Shown piece after piece: positions 33,267-41,924 of a stretch of 64,000 nucleotides of DNA. Made by a program: the position numbers and the translations under genes. Under the pieces are notes generated by a model. It did no database searches. It saw only the letters and a program-made list of their open reading frames with translations, and had not been told where the DNA came from. Origin of the DNA: DATCMU01 sp036563245 (GTDB lineage Bacteria > Pseudomonadota > Alphaproteobacteria > Rhizobiales > Devosiaceae); assembly GCA_036563245.1 (NCBI GenBank), contig DATCMU010000050.1:1-64000 (forward strand). The letters run 5' to 3'. Positions within the stretch are counted from its first letter, which is position 1; each line of letters begins with the position of its first letter.

Positions 33267-34031
33267 ATGAACCGTCGGCGCAGAATTTATGAGGGTAAAG
33301 CCAAGATCCTCTATGAAGGCCCCGAACCCGGCACGCTCGTCCAGCATTTCAAGGACGATGCAACCGCGGGCAACGGCGCAAAGCACGAGATCATCGAAGG
33401 CAAGGGCGTGCTGAACAACCGGATCTCGGAGTTCATCTTCACACGGCTCAACGCGCTCGGCATCCCGACCCACTTCGTGCGGCGCCTGAACATGCGCGAG
33501 CAGTTGATCAAGGAAGTCGAGATCATTCCGCTCGAAGTGGTGGTGCGCAACGTCGCCGCCGGCTCGCTGTGCAAGAGGCTCGGGCTCGAAGCCGGCACCC
33601 AGTTGCCCCGCTCGATCATCGAGTTCTACTACAAGGACGATGCGCTGAACGACCCGATGGTCTCCGAGGAGCACATCACCGCCTTTGGCTGGGCAACGCC
33701 CCAGGAACTCGACGACATCATGTCGCTCGCCATCAGGGTCAATGACTTCCTGACCGGCCTGTTCATGGGCGTCGGCATTCAGCTCATCGATTTCAAGATC
33801 GAGTGCGGCCGCCTTTACGAGGGCGAGACCATGCGCATCGTGCTGGCCGATGAAATATCGCCGGACAATTGCCGTCTTTGGGACTTCAAGACCCGCAACA
33901 AGCTCGACAAGGATCGCTTCCGCGAGGATCTCGGCGGCCTGGTGGACGCCTATCGGGAAGTTGCCCAGCGGCTCGGAATCCTTGTGGAAGCCGATAATGC
34001 GCTGGCCACCGGCCCCCGACTCGTTCAATAG
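33267..34031 (+). CDS. purC: Phosphoribosylaminoimidazole-succinocarboxamide synthase
   Basis: PurC joins aspartate to CAIR, step seven of purine synthesis. The 254-residue enzyme shows RRRRIYEGKAKILYEGP, the ATP-binding FKDDATAGNGAKH, LIPLEVVVRNVAAGSL-like segment (EIIPLEVVVRNVAAGS) and the substrate motifs ADEISPDNCRLWD. The ATG at 33267 is preceded by a weak AGGTGA and matches the family start. purS follows 28 bases later. Confidence 0.97.
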   Translation: MNRRRRIYEGKAKILYEGPEPGTLVQHFKDDATAGNGAKHEIIEGKGVLNNRISEFIFTRLNALGIPTHFVRRLNMREQLIKEVEIIPLEVVVRNVAAGSLCKRLGLEAGTQLPRSIIEFYYKDDALNDPMVSEEHITAFGWATPQELDDIMSLAIRVNDFLTGLFMGVGIQLIDFKIECGRLYEGETMRIVLADEISPDNCRLWDFKTRNKLDKDRFREDLGGLVDAYREVAQRLGILVEADNALATGPRLVQ

Positions 34032-34059
34032 CGCAGCATCGCAGGCAAGGTTCGACCTC

Positions 34060-34302
34060 ATGAAGGCACGCGTTACCGTAACCCTCAAGCACGGCGTTCT
34101 CGATCCGCAGGGCAAGGCAATAGAGAACTCCCTCGCCAGCCTGGGCTTCGCAGGTGTCGGCAGCGTGCGCCAGGGGAAGATCTTCGACATCGATCTCCAG
34201 TCGAGCGATACCGGAGAAGCCAGAAAGGCGCTCGGCGACATGTGCGAGCGCCTGTTGGCCAACACGGTGATCGAAGACTACGCAATAGAGATTGTTCCTT
34301 AA
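34060..34302 (+). CDS. purS: FGAM synthase subunit PurS
   Basis: This 80-residue subunit bridges PurQ and PurL in FGAM synthetase and is needed for ammonia transfer. It matches PurS along its length: MKARVTVTLKHGVLDPQGKAIENSL split into ARVTVTLKHGVLDPQGKAI and RQGKIFDIDLQSSD. In most related genomes purQ follows directly; here DUF1304 and an acyltransferase gene lie between. Confidence 0.95.
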   Translation: MKARVTVTLKHGVLDPQGKAIENSLASLGFAGVGSVRQGKIFDIDLQSSDTGEARKALGDMCERLLANTVIEDYAIEIVP

Positions 34303-34362
34303 CCCTTGCGTGTCACCCTCCCGCAATCTCGCGCCTGAACGCGCAGACGGACTTCCCGGAAG

Positions 34363-34446
34363 ATGATCAAGACCCTCTCTCTGTCTTTGCTGTTTTTCCT
34401 CGCGCTTGGCCTCATGGTCGCAGCATACGCGACGGTTCCGGCCTGA
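34363..34446 (+). CDS. Possible 27-residue hydrophobic peptide
   Basis: A 27-codon frame (MIKTLSLSLLFFLALGLMVA then AYATVPA, stop) lies in the 299-base gap between purS and the DUF1304 gene. It looks like one membrane helix or a bare signal peptide. GGAAG is directly adjacent to the ATG, too close for a normal ribosome site, so translation is doubtful. It is too short to judge by composition. The rest of the gap shows nothing. Confidence 0.25.
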   Translation: MIKTLSLSLLFFLALGLMVAAYATVPA

Positions 34447-34601
34447 TTTCGCCAATACCGGCCCTGACCTTCCTGCATCCAGCGAATTGTGCGTTTCGCG
34501 CGACCTTGAGGGGCCGCGAGATGGACGATGGACGTTGAAATGCGCTAGACCTTGGGCACTCGCGCCGGAACGATATTGCGCGATGGCCTAAGGGGGTCCG
34601 A

Positions 34602-34976
34602 ATGGCGGCCGCTGCTCAAAACCTCATATTGCTGACCGCCATGCTGCATGTGGGCTTCATGGTCCTCGAAATGGTTTTCTGGACCCGCCCCGCCGGAATG
34701 GCGATCTTCAGGCTCACACCGGAATTCGCCAACGCTTCGCGCGCCCTCGCCGCAAACCAGGGGCTTTATAACGGTTTCCTCGCCGCCGGGCTTTTCTGGG
34801 GCATCTGGCTGGTCGCGACAGGCGCCGGCGAGCCGGGATTTGAAGTCGAGGTGTTCTTCCTCGCTTGCGCGGCTCTGGCCGGTCTATTCGGCGCCCTCAC
34901 GGTGTCGGTGCGCATTCTTCTCGTGCAGGCCCTGCCCGCGCTCGCAGCCCTGTCTCTGCTATGGGTTGCGGGCTGA
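34602..34976 (+). CDS. DUF1304 family membrane protein
   Basis: This 124-residue protein has four membrane helices and the DUF1304 pattern: LHVGFMVLEMVFW, FRLTPEFANASRALAANQGLYNGFLAAGL and a final VRILLVQALPALAAL. The function is unknown. The GGGGG at 34591-34595 is a possible ribosome site. It is one of two genes lying between purS and purQ, in the same orientation. Confidence 0.88.
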   Translation: MAAAAQNLILLTAMLHVGFMVLEMVFWTRPAGMAIFRLTPEFANASRALAANQGLYNGFLAAGLFWGIWLVATGAGEPGFEVEVFFLACAALAGLFGALTVSVRILLVQALPALAALSLLWVAG

Positions 34977-35120
34977 ATCGGGCTTGCGTAAAGCTTTAGC
35001 TATTAAGCTTGCCGCTTAACCCTTCGACCCGGTTTTACCCGCGACGACAACGGTTTGCGCTGCATCCGCGCAAGCGTGGCATTATGATTGCGCGATGAAA
35101 CCGGAATGCGGGACTTCGAC

Positions 35121-36242
35121 ATGAGCGCCACGAACCGCCTGAGTTGGGTAGACATGGCCAAGGGCCTTTCGATCATCCTCGTGGTGATGATGTACGCGGC
35201 CTATTCGGTCGGCGACGATACCGGGGGAACCGGGGTGCTTCACTACGTGATCGGCTTTGCCACACCCTTCCGCATGCCCGAGTTCTTCCTGATCTCCGGC
35301 TTGTTCCTCTCCCAGGTGATCGCGCGCCCCTTCGCGCGCTATGCTGATCGGCGGGTCGTTCACTACTTCTATTTCTACGCCCTTTGGGTGACCATCATGG
35401 TCATCGTCAAGCATGCCATCGGCGAGCACGATCCGAACAAGGCACTCTCGCTGTTCGTTGAATCCGCGGTCCAGCCCTATGGTGTGCTGTGGTTCATCTA
35501 CATGCTCGGAGTATTCAGCCTGGTCACGCGACTGCTGTGGCAGGTGCGCGCGCCGCACTGGCTCGTCATCCCTCTCGCCGCTGGCCTGCAGATGGCGCAA
35601 GTCGAAGTGCCGAGCTATGCGGTCACCCAATTTGCGGCCTATTTCGTGTTCTTCTACATCGGCTATGCGGGTGCGCCGCTGGTGTTCAAGGTGGTCGACT
35701 GGGTCGAGCGCCATCCGCGCGCGTCGATATTGGGGCTCGCGGTCTGGGCACTGGCCGAGGCTTTCCTCGTCTTTTCGCCCGGCTATACGATTTCCCTGTT
35801 CGGCTTCACTTACGTAAACCCCGGTTTCGCCATCCTCCCCACCCATACCCAGATGGGGTACGCGGCCTTTCCGCCCGTGCACCTGACGCTGGCTGTGATC
35901 GGCGCGGTGGCGCTTTGCGCCATGGGCGCTTTGCTCTCGCGGTTCTGGTTCATGGACTGGCTGCGCTGGATGGGGGAACATTCCATCGTCATCTACCTGG
36001 CTTTCACCCTGCCCATGTCGGCGATCCGCATAGCGGCGCTCAAGACCGGCCTGCTGACCGATCCGGGCATGCTCAGCATCGTGGTGCTCCTGGCCTCCAT
36101 CGCCCTGCCCGTCGCGCTTTATCTCGCCACCCGCTGGACCGGCATCGCCACCTTCCTTTTCGAGCGTCCCGCCTGGGCCCATATCCCGGGCACGCCGGGC
36201 AGCCTCGCGGCACGCAGAATGGCCCGAGTTCCCGCCGAATAA
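35121..36242 (+). CDS. Acyltransferase 3 family membrane protein
   Basis: This 373-residue protein has about ten membrane helices and the acyltransferase-3 pattern: RLSWVDMAKGLSIILVVMMY at the start, the conserved MPEFFLISGLFLSQ with (F)xSG, and WFIYMLGVFSLV. A terminal WMGEHSIVIYLAFTLP is also typical. Members O-acylate exopolysaccharides, LPS or peptidoglycan; the acceptor is unknown. The ATG at 35121 is used; a TTG at 35088 and ATG at 35106 are less likely alternatives. It lies between purS and purQ. Confidence 0.85.
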   Translation: MSATNRLSWVDMAKGLSIILVVMMYAAYSVGDDTGGTGVLHYVIGFATPFRMPEFFLISGLFLSQVIARPFARYADRRVVHYFYFYALWVTIMVIVKHAIGEHDPNKALSLFVESAVQPYGVLWFIYMLGVFSLVTRLLWQVRAPHWLVIPLAAGLQMAQVEVPSYAVTQFAAYFVFFYIGYAGAPLVFKVVDWVERHPRASILGLAVWALAEAFLVFSPGYTISLFGFTYVNPGFAILPTHTQMGYAAFPPVHLTLAVIGAVALCAMGALLSRFWFMDWLRWMGEHSIVIYLAFTLPMSAIRIAALKTGLLTDPGMLSIVVLLASIALPVALYLATRWTGIATFLFERPAWAHIPGTPGSLAARRMARVPAE

Positions 36243-36408
36243 CGCGTGCGACACGGCAAATCGGTACTTTCCGGGTCGAATGCGGTGACAAACCGCATCC
36301 GGCCCGCCCTTGCCCTGCCCTTGCCACTTGCATTTTGCTCCAAGAATCCGGACAAGACCGCCTGTCCCGAAACAAGGAGCGCGGGCACGCCGCCCGCGGC
36401 AAGGCCAA

Positions 36409-37080
36409 GTGAAGACCGCAGTCATCACATTCCCCGGCTCCAACCGCGACCGCGACATGATCGCGGCGCTGACAAAGATTTCAGGTACCGCGCCGGCGGT
36501 GGTCTGGCACAAGGACACCGAACTCCCCGCCGCTGACCTGATCGTCATCCCGGGCGGCTTTTCCTACGGCGACTACCTGCGCTCGGGCGCCATCGCGGCG
36601 CGCTCGCCGATCATGAACGCGGTACGCGAACGCGCGGCCCGCGGGGTTCGGGTTCTCGGCGTATGCAACGGCTTCCAGATCCTGACCGAGGCGGGGCTCC
36701 TGCCCGGCGTCCTGATGCGCAATGCCTCTCTTCTTTTCGTGTGCCGTGAAGTCAGGCTCGAAGTCGTGAACGCGGACACCGTCTTCACCCGCCATTATTC
36801 GAGCGGCCAGGTGCTGCGCTGCCCGGTTGCCCACGCCGATGGCAACTATTTTGCCGACCCCCAGACCATCGCCCGGATCGAGGAAAACGGCCAGGTCGCG
36901 TTCCGCTATGCTGAGGGCACCAATCCGAACGGCTCCATCAACGATATTGCCGGCGTCTTCAATGCGGAAAAGACCGTGCTTGGCCTGATGCCGCACCCCG
37001 AGGACCTGATCGAGCCTGCCCACGGGGGCACCGACGGACGGGGCCTGTTTACCGGCCTGCTCGATCTGGCGGCGGCCTGA
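36409..37080 (+). CDS. purQ: FGAM synthase glutaminase subunit PurQ
   Basis: PurQ hydrolyses glutamine to supply ammonia to PurL. The 223-residue class I glutaminase has TAVITFPGSNRDRDM, the FSYGDYLRSGAIAARSPI region, the catalytic Cys in GVCNGFQILTEAGLLPG and the His/Glu pair in LMPHPEDLIEP. The start is a GTG at 36409 with AAGG just ahead, because the family begins xKTAVITFPGSN; the longer frame upstream is not coding. It is 167 bases downstream of the acyltransferase gene and 9 bases upstream of a membrane protein gene. Confidence 0.96.
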   Translation: MKTAVITFPGSNRDRDMIAALTKISGTAPAVVWHKDTELPAADLIVIPGGFSYGDYLRSGAIAARSPIMNAVRERAARGVRVLGVCNGFQILTEAGLLPGVLMRNASLLFVCREVRLEVVNADTVFTRHYSSGQVLRCPVAHADGNYFADPQTIARIEENGQVAFRYAEGTNPNGSINDIAGVFNAEKTVLGLMPHPEDLIEPAHGGTDGRGLFTGLLDLAAA

Positions 37081-37089
37081 GGCGGAACG

Positions 37090-37719
37090 ATGCGCAAGGG
37101 CTTGGCCGTAGTCGGGCTGCTGCTGGGAACTGCCGGCCTGCTGCTGCAGTTGCTGGTCTCGGTTCCCGCCATGCTCGACAACGGATATTCCCTGCCATTC
37201 GCCCTGGTGAAGTTCTTTTCCTACTTCACGATCCTCACCAACATCCTCGTGGTGCTGGTCTACGCAGGGGCCACAGTCCGCGGCCATCGCTGGCTGGCGC
37301 CTTTCCGCAGGCCGTTGACCCGTGCGGTCGCGGCGGCCTCCATCGCACTGGTCATGGGTTTTTACGAACCCGTGCTGGCTGACCTTTGGAAACCGGAGGG
37401 CCTGTTCTGGGTGTGTGACGTGACGTTGCATTACGTCACGCCGATCCTCTACCTGATCTGGTTCGCAATATGGAACCGCTCCGGCACGCTCACGCTCTCC
37501 CGGCTCCCCTCCATGCTGGTCTATCCGATGGTCTACGTCGTCTACATCATGGTGCGCGGCGCCATCGTGCTCGAATATCCCTATCCCGTGCTCGACGCGG
37601 GTGTGCTCGGCTATGCGCGTGTCGGCGCCAATGTCGTCGCCCTAATCATTTTCTATTCCATCCTGGGCGCCCTCGCGCTCCTCATCGACCGCTCCCTCAT
37701 CTGGCTGAAATCGAGATAG
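37090..37719 (+). CDS. Pr6Pr family membrane protein
   Basis: This 209-residue protein has six predicted helices, and 'FFSYFTILTNILVVLVYAGA' plus 'DVTLHYVTPILYLIWFAIW' are typical of the Pr6Pr (FAR-17a/AIG1-like) family. The family sometimes carries hydrolase-like residues but the role in bacteria is unknown. It starts 9 bases after purQ and ends 1 base before purL, so it is cotranscribed with the purine genes. Confidence 0.83.
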   Translation: MRKGLAVVGLLLGTAGLLLQLLVSVPAMLDNGYSLPFALVKFFSYFTILTNILVVLVYAGATVRGHRWLAPFRRPLTRAVAAASIALVMGFYEPVLADLWKPEGLFWVCDVTLHYVTPILYLIWFAIWNRSGTLTLSRLPSMLVYPMVYVVYIMVRGAIVLEYPYPVLDAGVLGYARVGANVVALIIFYSILGALALLIDRSLIWLKSR

Positions 37720-37720
37720 C

Positions 37721-39946
37721 ATGATCCCCAACGAGATTCAGATTACCCCGCAGCTGGTGGCGGACCACGGCCTCAAGCCCGATGAATACCAGAAGATCCT
37801 CGACCTCATCGGCCGCACGCCGACGCTGACCGAGTTGGGCATCTTCTCGGCCATGTGGAACGAGCACTGCTCGTACAAGTCCTCGAAAAAGTGGCTGCGC
37901 ACCCTGCCAACCGAGGGCCCGCGGGTCGTCCAGGGTCCAGGCGAGAACGCAGGCGTCGTCGATATCGGCGACAACCAGGTCGTCGTGTTCAAGATGGAAA
38001 GCCACAACCACCCCTCCTATATCGAGCCCTACCAGGGCGCGGCGACCGGTGTCGGCGGCATTCTTCGCGACGTGTTCACCATGGGGGCCCGGCCGATCGC
38101 GGCGATGAATGCCCTGCGCTTTGGAGCTCCCGAGCACGAAAAGACCCGCCACCTCGTTTCCGGTGTCGTCGCGGGGGTCGGCGGGTACGGCAATTCGTTC
38201 GGCGTACCCACGGTCGGCGGCGAAGTGGAATTCGACGCGCGATACAACGGCAACAACCTGGTCAATGCCTTTGCCGCCGGGCTCGCCGATGCCGACAATA
38301 TCTTCTATTCCAAGGCCGAAGGGGTTGGGCTGCCCGTCGTCTATCTGGGCGCCAAGACGGGCCGCGATGGCGTTGGTGGCGCCACCATGGCCTCGGCGGA
38401 GTTCGGCGACGATATCGAACACAAGCGCCCCACCGTGCAGGTCGGTGATCCGTTCACCGAAAAGCGGCTGCTGGAGGCTTGCCTTGAGCTCATGCAGACC
38501 GGCGCCGTGATCGCCATCCAGGACATGGGTGCCGCTGGCCTGACCTGCTCGGCGGTCGAAATGGGCGCCAAGGGCGATCTCGGCATCGAACTCGATCTCG
38601 ACAAGGTGCCCGTGCGCGAAGCCAACATGACCGCATACGAAATGATGCTGTCCGAAAGCCAGGAGCGCATGCTCATGGTGCTGCATCCCGAAAAGGAAGC
38701 GGAGGCCAGGGCCGTTTTCGAGAAGTGGGAGCTCGACTTTGCGACCGTGGGCCGGACAACCGACGATCTGCGCTTCCGCATCCTGTTCGAGGGCGATGAA
38801 GTCGCCAATCTCCCCATCAAGGACCTGGGCGACGAGGCGCCGGAATACGATCGCCCCTGGATCGCGCCGCCCGCGCCCAAGAACACCCCGATGGACATCC
38901 CCTGGACACCGGTCGCCGAAGCGCTGGTGCGCATGATCGGATCGCCGGCGTTGTGTTCGCGGCGCTGGGTCTGGGAGCAATACGACACCCTGATCATGGG
39001 CAATTCCATGCAGGTTCCGGGGGGTGACGCCGGCGTGGTGCGCGTCGATGGCCACCCCACCAAGGCGCTGGCGTTCTCGTCCGATGTCACGCCGCGCTAC
39101 TGCGAAGCCGATCCGTTCGAAGGCGGAAAGCAGGCCGTGGCGGAATGCTGGCGCAATCTCACCGCGGTTGGGGCGGAGCCGTTGGCGGCGACCGACAACC
39201 TCAATTTCGGTAATCCCGAAAAGCCCGAGATCATGGGTCAGCTGGTCGAGGCGATTCGCGGGATAGGGCTGGCCTGCCGCACACTCGGCTTCCCCATCGT
39301 TTCCGGCAATGTCTCGCTCTACAACGAGACCAATGGGCAAGGCATCCTGCCCACGCCCACCATCGGCGGCGTGGGGTTGATTCCCGATATTTCCCGGATG
39401 TCGCGCATCGCATTCGCCGACGAGCGTGAAGCCATCGTGCTGGTTGGCGCGCCGCCCGACTGGGGCACTCATCTCGCACAATCGATCTATATGCGCGACC
39501 TGCATGGCAGGACGGAAGGCCCTCCTCCCCGGGTCGATCTGGCTGAAGAAAAGCAGGCCGGCGATTTCATCCGCCGCCTGATCCGCTCCGGCATCACCAC
39601 CGCCGTTCACGATTGCTCGGATGGCGGCCTTGGCATCGCACTGGCGGAAATGGCGATGGCCTCGGGGATAGGCGCCACCATCTCCCGCATTCCAGGCAGC
39701 AGTCCGATTGCCGCGTTCTTCGGCGAGGACCAGGGGCGCTATGTGGTCACGGTGAAGCGCGATGACGTCACTGGGGTCATCGAGAAGGCACGAACCGCCG
39801 GCATCCGGGCCCACTGGATCGGATCGACCGGCGGCAGCGCCCTCAAGCTCGGCGAAGCCGACGCCGTTGAAGTCAAGACCCTGCGCCAGGCGCACGAAGC
39901 GTGGTTCCCCAACTACATGGGCGGCGAACTGACCCCTGTGAACTGA
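37721..39946 (+). CDS. purL: FGAM synthase large subunit PurL
   Basis: PurL makes FGAM from FGAR using ATP and the ammonia provided by PurQ. The 741-residue small-type enzyme is complete: MIPNEIQITPQLVADHGL start, GIFSAMWNEHCSYKSSKKWL, the SHNHPSYIEPYQGAATGVGG ATP-binding region, and VQVGDPFTEKRLLEACLELM. It then has the second AIRS-like repeat with PVVSGNVSLYN-like FPIVSGNVSLYNET and TTAVHDCSDGGLGIALAEMA. It starts one base after the previous stop. Confidence 0.97.
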   Translation: MIPNEIQITPQLVADHGLKPDEYQKILDLIGRTPTLTELGIFSAMWNEHCSYKSSKKWLRTLPTEGPRVVQGPGENAGVVDIGDNQVVVFKMESHNHPSYIEPYQGAATGVGGILRDVFTMGARPIAAMNALRFGAPEHEKTRHLVSGVVAGVGGYGNSFGVPTVGGEVEFDARYNGNNLVNAFAAGLADADNIFYSKAEGVGLPVVYLGAKTGRDGVGGATMASAEFGDDIEHKRPTVQVGDPFTEKRLLEACLELMQTGAVIAIQDMGAAGLTCSAVEMGAKGDLGIELDLDKVPVREANMTAYEMMLSESQERMLMVLHPEKEAEARAVFEKWELDFATVGRTTDDLRFRILFEGDEVANLPIKDLGDEAPEYDRPWIAPPAPKNTPMDIPWTPVAEALVRMIGSPALCSRRWVWEQYDTLIMGNSMQVPGGDAGVVRVDGHPTKALAFSSDVTPRYCEADPFEGGKQAVAECWRNLTAVGAEPLAATDNLNFGNPEKPEIMGQLVEAIRGIGLACRTLGFPIVSGNVSLYNETNGQGILPTPTIGGVGLIPDISRMSRIAFADEREAIVLVGAPPDWGTHLAQSIYMRDLHGRTEGPPPRVDLAEEKQAGDFIRRLIRSGITTAVHDCSDGGLGIALAEMAMASGIGATISRIPGSSPIAAFFGEDQGRYVVTVKRDDVTGVIEKARTAGIRAHWIGSTGGSALKLGEADAVEVKTLRQAHEAWFPNYMGGELTPVN

Positions 39947-39961
39947 GTGGTGAGAAGCGAG

Positions 39962-40007
39962 GAAGGCCGCCGCGTCCGGTGGAGTGGACACGGCGGCCTT
40001 CTTCTTA
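39962..40007 (+). terminator. Terminator after purL
   Basis: AAGGCCGCCGCGTCC and GGACACGGCGGCCTT (one mismatch) form a 15-bp stem, followed by TTCTTCTT. It closes the purine operon 16 bases after the purL stop. Confidence 0.9.
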
Positions 40008-40143
40008 CGCTCTGGGTACCAGCCCCGAATAGCACCCGATCCTGACGCCAGTCTGAACGCAAAAAACGCCTGTCGTCAGGTCCGCGTCAGCCCCGCGCTG
40101 CAATCTCCGTGTCGTTCGATCATGAACCAACCGGAGTTATCCC

Positions 40144-40419
40144 ATGAAACGACTGATCGCCATTGGCACCCTCGCCGCCCTGATTGCCGGCCCGGCAATG
40201 GCCGCCGGCACTTGCGCGACGAGCCCCCAGTCCCAATGGAAGCCGCAGGCCGACCTCGTGGCCATGCTCAAGAAGGACGGCCTGACGGTTCGTCAGATCA
40301 AGGTCGAAAAAGGCTGCTACGAAGTCTACGCGGTCGATGCTTCCGGCAAGCGCGTAAATGCAGCCTACAACGCCGAGACCCTTGTGAAGCTCTCCAATGC
40401 CGAAGCCGGTGAAGGCTGA
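40144..40419 (+). CDS. Periplasmic PepSY domain protein
   Basis: This 91-residue protein has a signal peptide (MKRLIAIGTLAALIAGPAMAAG) and a short PepSY-like domain with KADLVAMLKKDGLTVRQIKVE-like pattern (ADLVAMLKKDGLTVRQIKV) and GCYEVYAVDASGKRV. PepSY domains bind or inhibit proteases or ligands. GGAG precedes the ATG. Its end overlaps the cytochrome b gene by 23 bases, a pairing found in many proteobacteria. Confidence 0.88.
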   Translation: MKRLIAIGTLAALIAGPAMAAGTCATSPQSQWKPQADLVAMLKKDGLTVRQIKVEKGCYEVYAVDASGKRVNAAYNAETLVKLSNAEAGEG

Positions 40420-40993
40420 TAACGTCACCCAGGAGTTCCCGGACGCGCGCCAGTCCCCCCCAATGGCGCGCGTCTGGGACCCCTTCGTACGGGTGTTCCA
40501 TTGGAGCCTTGTCACCAGTTTCCTGGTGGCCTGGCTGACATCGCACGATGCCGAGACGATCCACTACTGGGCGGGCTTTGCGGCGGCCGGGCTTGTCGGC
40601 CTGCGCCTTCTCTGGGGCTTTATCGGCACGCCTTACGCGCGGTTCTCCCATTTCGTTCGCCACCCCCGCCACGTGATGGAATATCTAAGGGCCATTGCAT
40701 CCGGCTCCGAGGCGCGGCACCTTGGCCATAACCCGGCCGGCGGCGCGATGATTGTCGCCCTGCTGCTGGCGATGTCCGCCACGGCCCTGACCGGATGGCT
40801 GATGACCACCGACGCCTTCTGGGGCGTGTGGTGGATGCAGAAGCTTCACGATTTGGTAGCCCACGGCCTGCTGCTTCTTGTGCTCGTGCATCTTGGCGGC
40901 GTCGTTCTCGCCAGCCTTCGCCACAAGGAGAACCTGGTTCTCGCCATGATCTCTGGTCGCAAGCGGCGGCCCGAGCCTGGCGACATCCACTGA
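40397..40993 (+). CDS. Cytochrome b561-type membrane protein
   Basis: This 198-residue protein has four helices and the dihaem cytochrome b pattern. His is in the FHWSLVTSFLVAW helix, with later pairs in HYWAGFAAAGLVGLRLLWGF, KLHDLVAHGLLLLVLVHLGG and SLRHKENL. It probably transfers electrons in the membrane together with the PepSY-type protein made from the overlapping gene. The exact donor is unknown. Confidence 0.88.
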   Translation: MPKPVKADNVTQEFPDARQSPPMARVWDPFVRVFHWSLVTSFLVAWLTSHDAETIHYWAGFAAAGLVGLRLLWGFIGTPYARFSHFVRHPRHVMEYLRAIASGSEARHLGHNPAGGAMIVALLLAMSATALTGWLMTTDAFWGVWWMQKLHDLVAHGLLLLVLVHLGGVVLASLRHKENLVLAMISGRKRRPEPGDIH

Positions 40994-41013
40994 ATCCCGG
41001 TCCCTCCCCGGAA

Positions 41014-41043
41014 CGGGGCGCCGCTTGTCCCGGCGCCCCGTTT
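41014..41043 (+). terminator. Terminator after cytochrome b gene
   Basis: CGGGGCGCC (41014-41022) pairs with GGCGCCCCG (41032-41040), followed by TTT. It lies 20 bases after the cytochrome b gene stop. The rest of 41044-41219 holds no gene. Confidence 0.65.
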
Positions 41044-41219
41044 CACCTGCTGCATGTCCGACAAAGCCCCGCAGTCGGCCATGGGCGCGGGTCCATCGAC
41101 GAGCGTCGCGCCGGTCGCCAGGCAGGCACAAAGCCCCATTCACCCATTTTGACGATTGACCCCGCGCCGTCCCATACCCATATGCTCTGGAAAACACCGG
41201 AAAGCGGGGAATGCGAAAA

Positions 41220-41456
41220 ATGGCAATGAAGGCTGGCGAAATCGAGCATCTGATCCGGCAAGCGCTGCCGGACGCCCGGGTCGAGATCCGCGACCTGGCG
41301 GGTGACGGAGACCACTACGCGGCCACTGTCGTTTCCGAGCAGTTCCGCGGGAAGTCCCGCGTGCAGCAGCACCAGATCGTCTATGCGGCCCTCAAGGGCG
41401 AGATGGGCGGAGCCCTGCACGCCCTCGCCCTGCAGACCAGCGCCCCATCCGATTGA
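41220..41456 (+). CDS. BolA family protein
   Basis: BolA proteins bind monothiol glutaredoxins through a shared 2Fe-2S cluster and act in iron signalling. The 78-residue protein has IEHLIRQALPDARVEIRDLAGDGDHY and the conserved FRGKSRVQQHQIVYAAL with the C-terminal His (QQHQIV). GGGGA lies nine bases before the ATG at 41220; an earlier ATG at 41211 is possible. Its partner candidate grxD is 469 bases downstream in the same orientation, with the DUF6665 gene between. Confidence 0.92.
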   Translation: MAMKAGEIEHLIRQALPDARVEIRDLAGDGDHYAATVVSEQFRGKSRVQQHQIVYAALKGEMGGALHALALQTSAPSD

Positions 41457-41469
41457 CAACAGGCCCGGC

Positions 41470-41793
41470 ATGTCGCTCAGGGATTCGCTTGAACTGATCA
41501 GGATGGTTCGGCCCGATGCGGGCACAAGGGCCATCGAACACGAGATCCTCGCGGAACGGGCGGCCTCGCTCGGGCTTGCCGAGCGGCGGGTTATGTCAAG
41601 CATTGCCGCCCTCGACGCCGGTCCGCAAGACGATGCGATCCTCCTCACCGCGCGGCAGGCGGTCTGGCAGTACTTCGTGCAACGTGAACTCTGCGGGTTT
41701 CGCGACCACGCCGACATTATCCGCGAACTCGGTATTCCGGCCCGTGTTCTTGCCGGTCTCGGCGCCGCGCCATCGACCGCAGGGAGCCGCTGA
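41470..41793 (+). CDS. DUF6665 family protein
   Basis: This 107-residue helical protein shows the family pattern I associate with DUF6665: LRDSLELIRMVRP, AIEHEILAERAASLGLAERR, AVWQYFVQRELCGFRDHADIIREL. Its role is unknown. It sits between bolA and grxD, which hints at a link to iron-sulphur or redox biology by context only. The start is the ATG at 41470, 13 bases after bolA. Confidence 0.85.
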   Translation: MSLRDSLELIRMVRPDAGTRAIEHEILAERAASLGLAERRVMSSIAALDAGPQDDAILLTARQAVWQYFVQRELCGFRDHADIIRELGIPARVLAGLGAAPSTAGSR

Positions 41794-41924
41794 TCCCCCC
41801 GCACACAGTGCGTGAAATGTGACAACGCGGCCATTGCCGACCTCTCGACACGCAATCGGCGATGGCCTATTTAGACGGCACGGTTTCCGGCCCTTGAACC
41901 CGGATGACGAAAGGCAAAGCCAAA

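Noticed and set aside
34981..35050. Two TTAA sites in the gap before the acyltransferase gene
   Set aside because: The spacing is nine bases instead of seven, so it does not fit the CtrA box.
37697..39991. 764-residue frame on the minus strand over purL
   Set aside because: It is a shadow of purL, made long by GC-rich codon bias. The plus frame matches PurL from end to end.
39962..40007. Riboswitch after purL
   Set aside because: The structure is a simple terminator stem with a T tract and no aptamer-like features.
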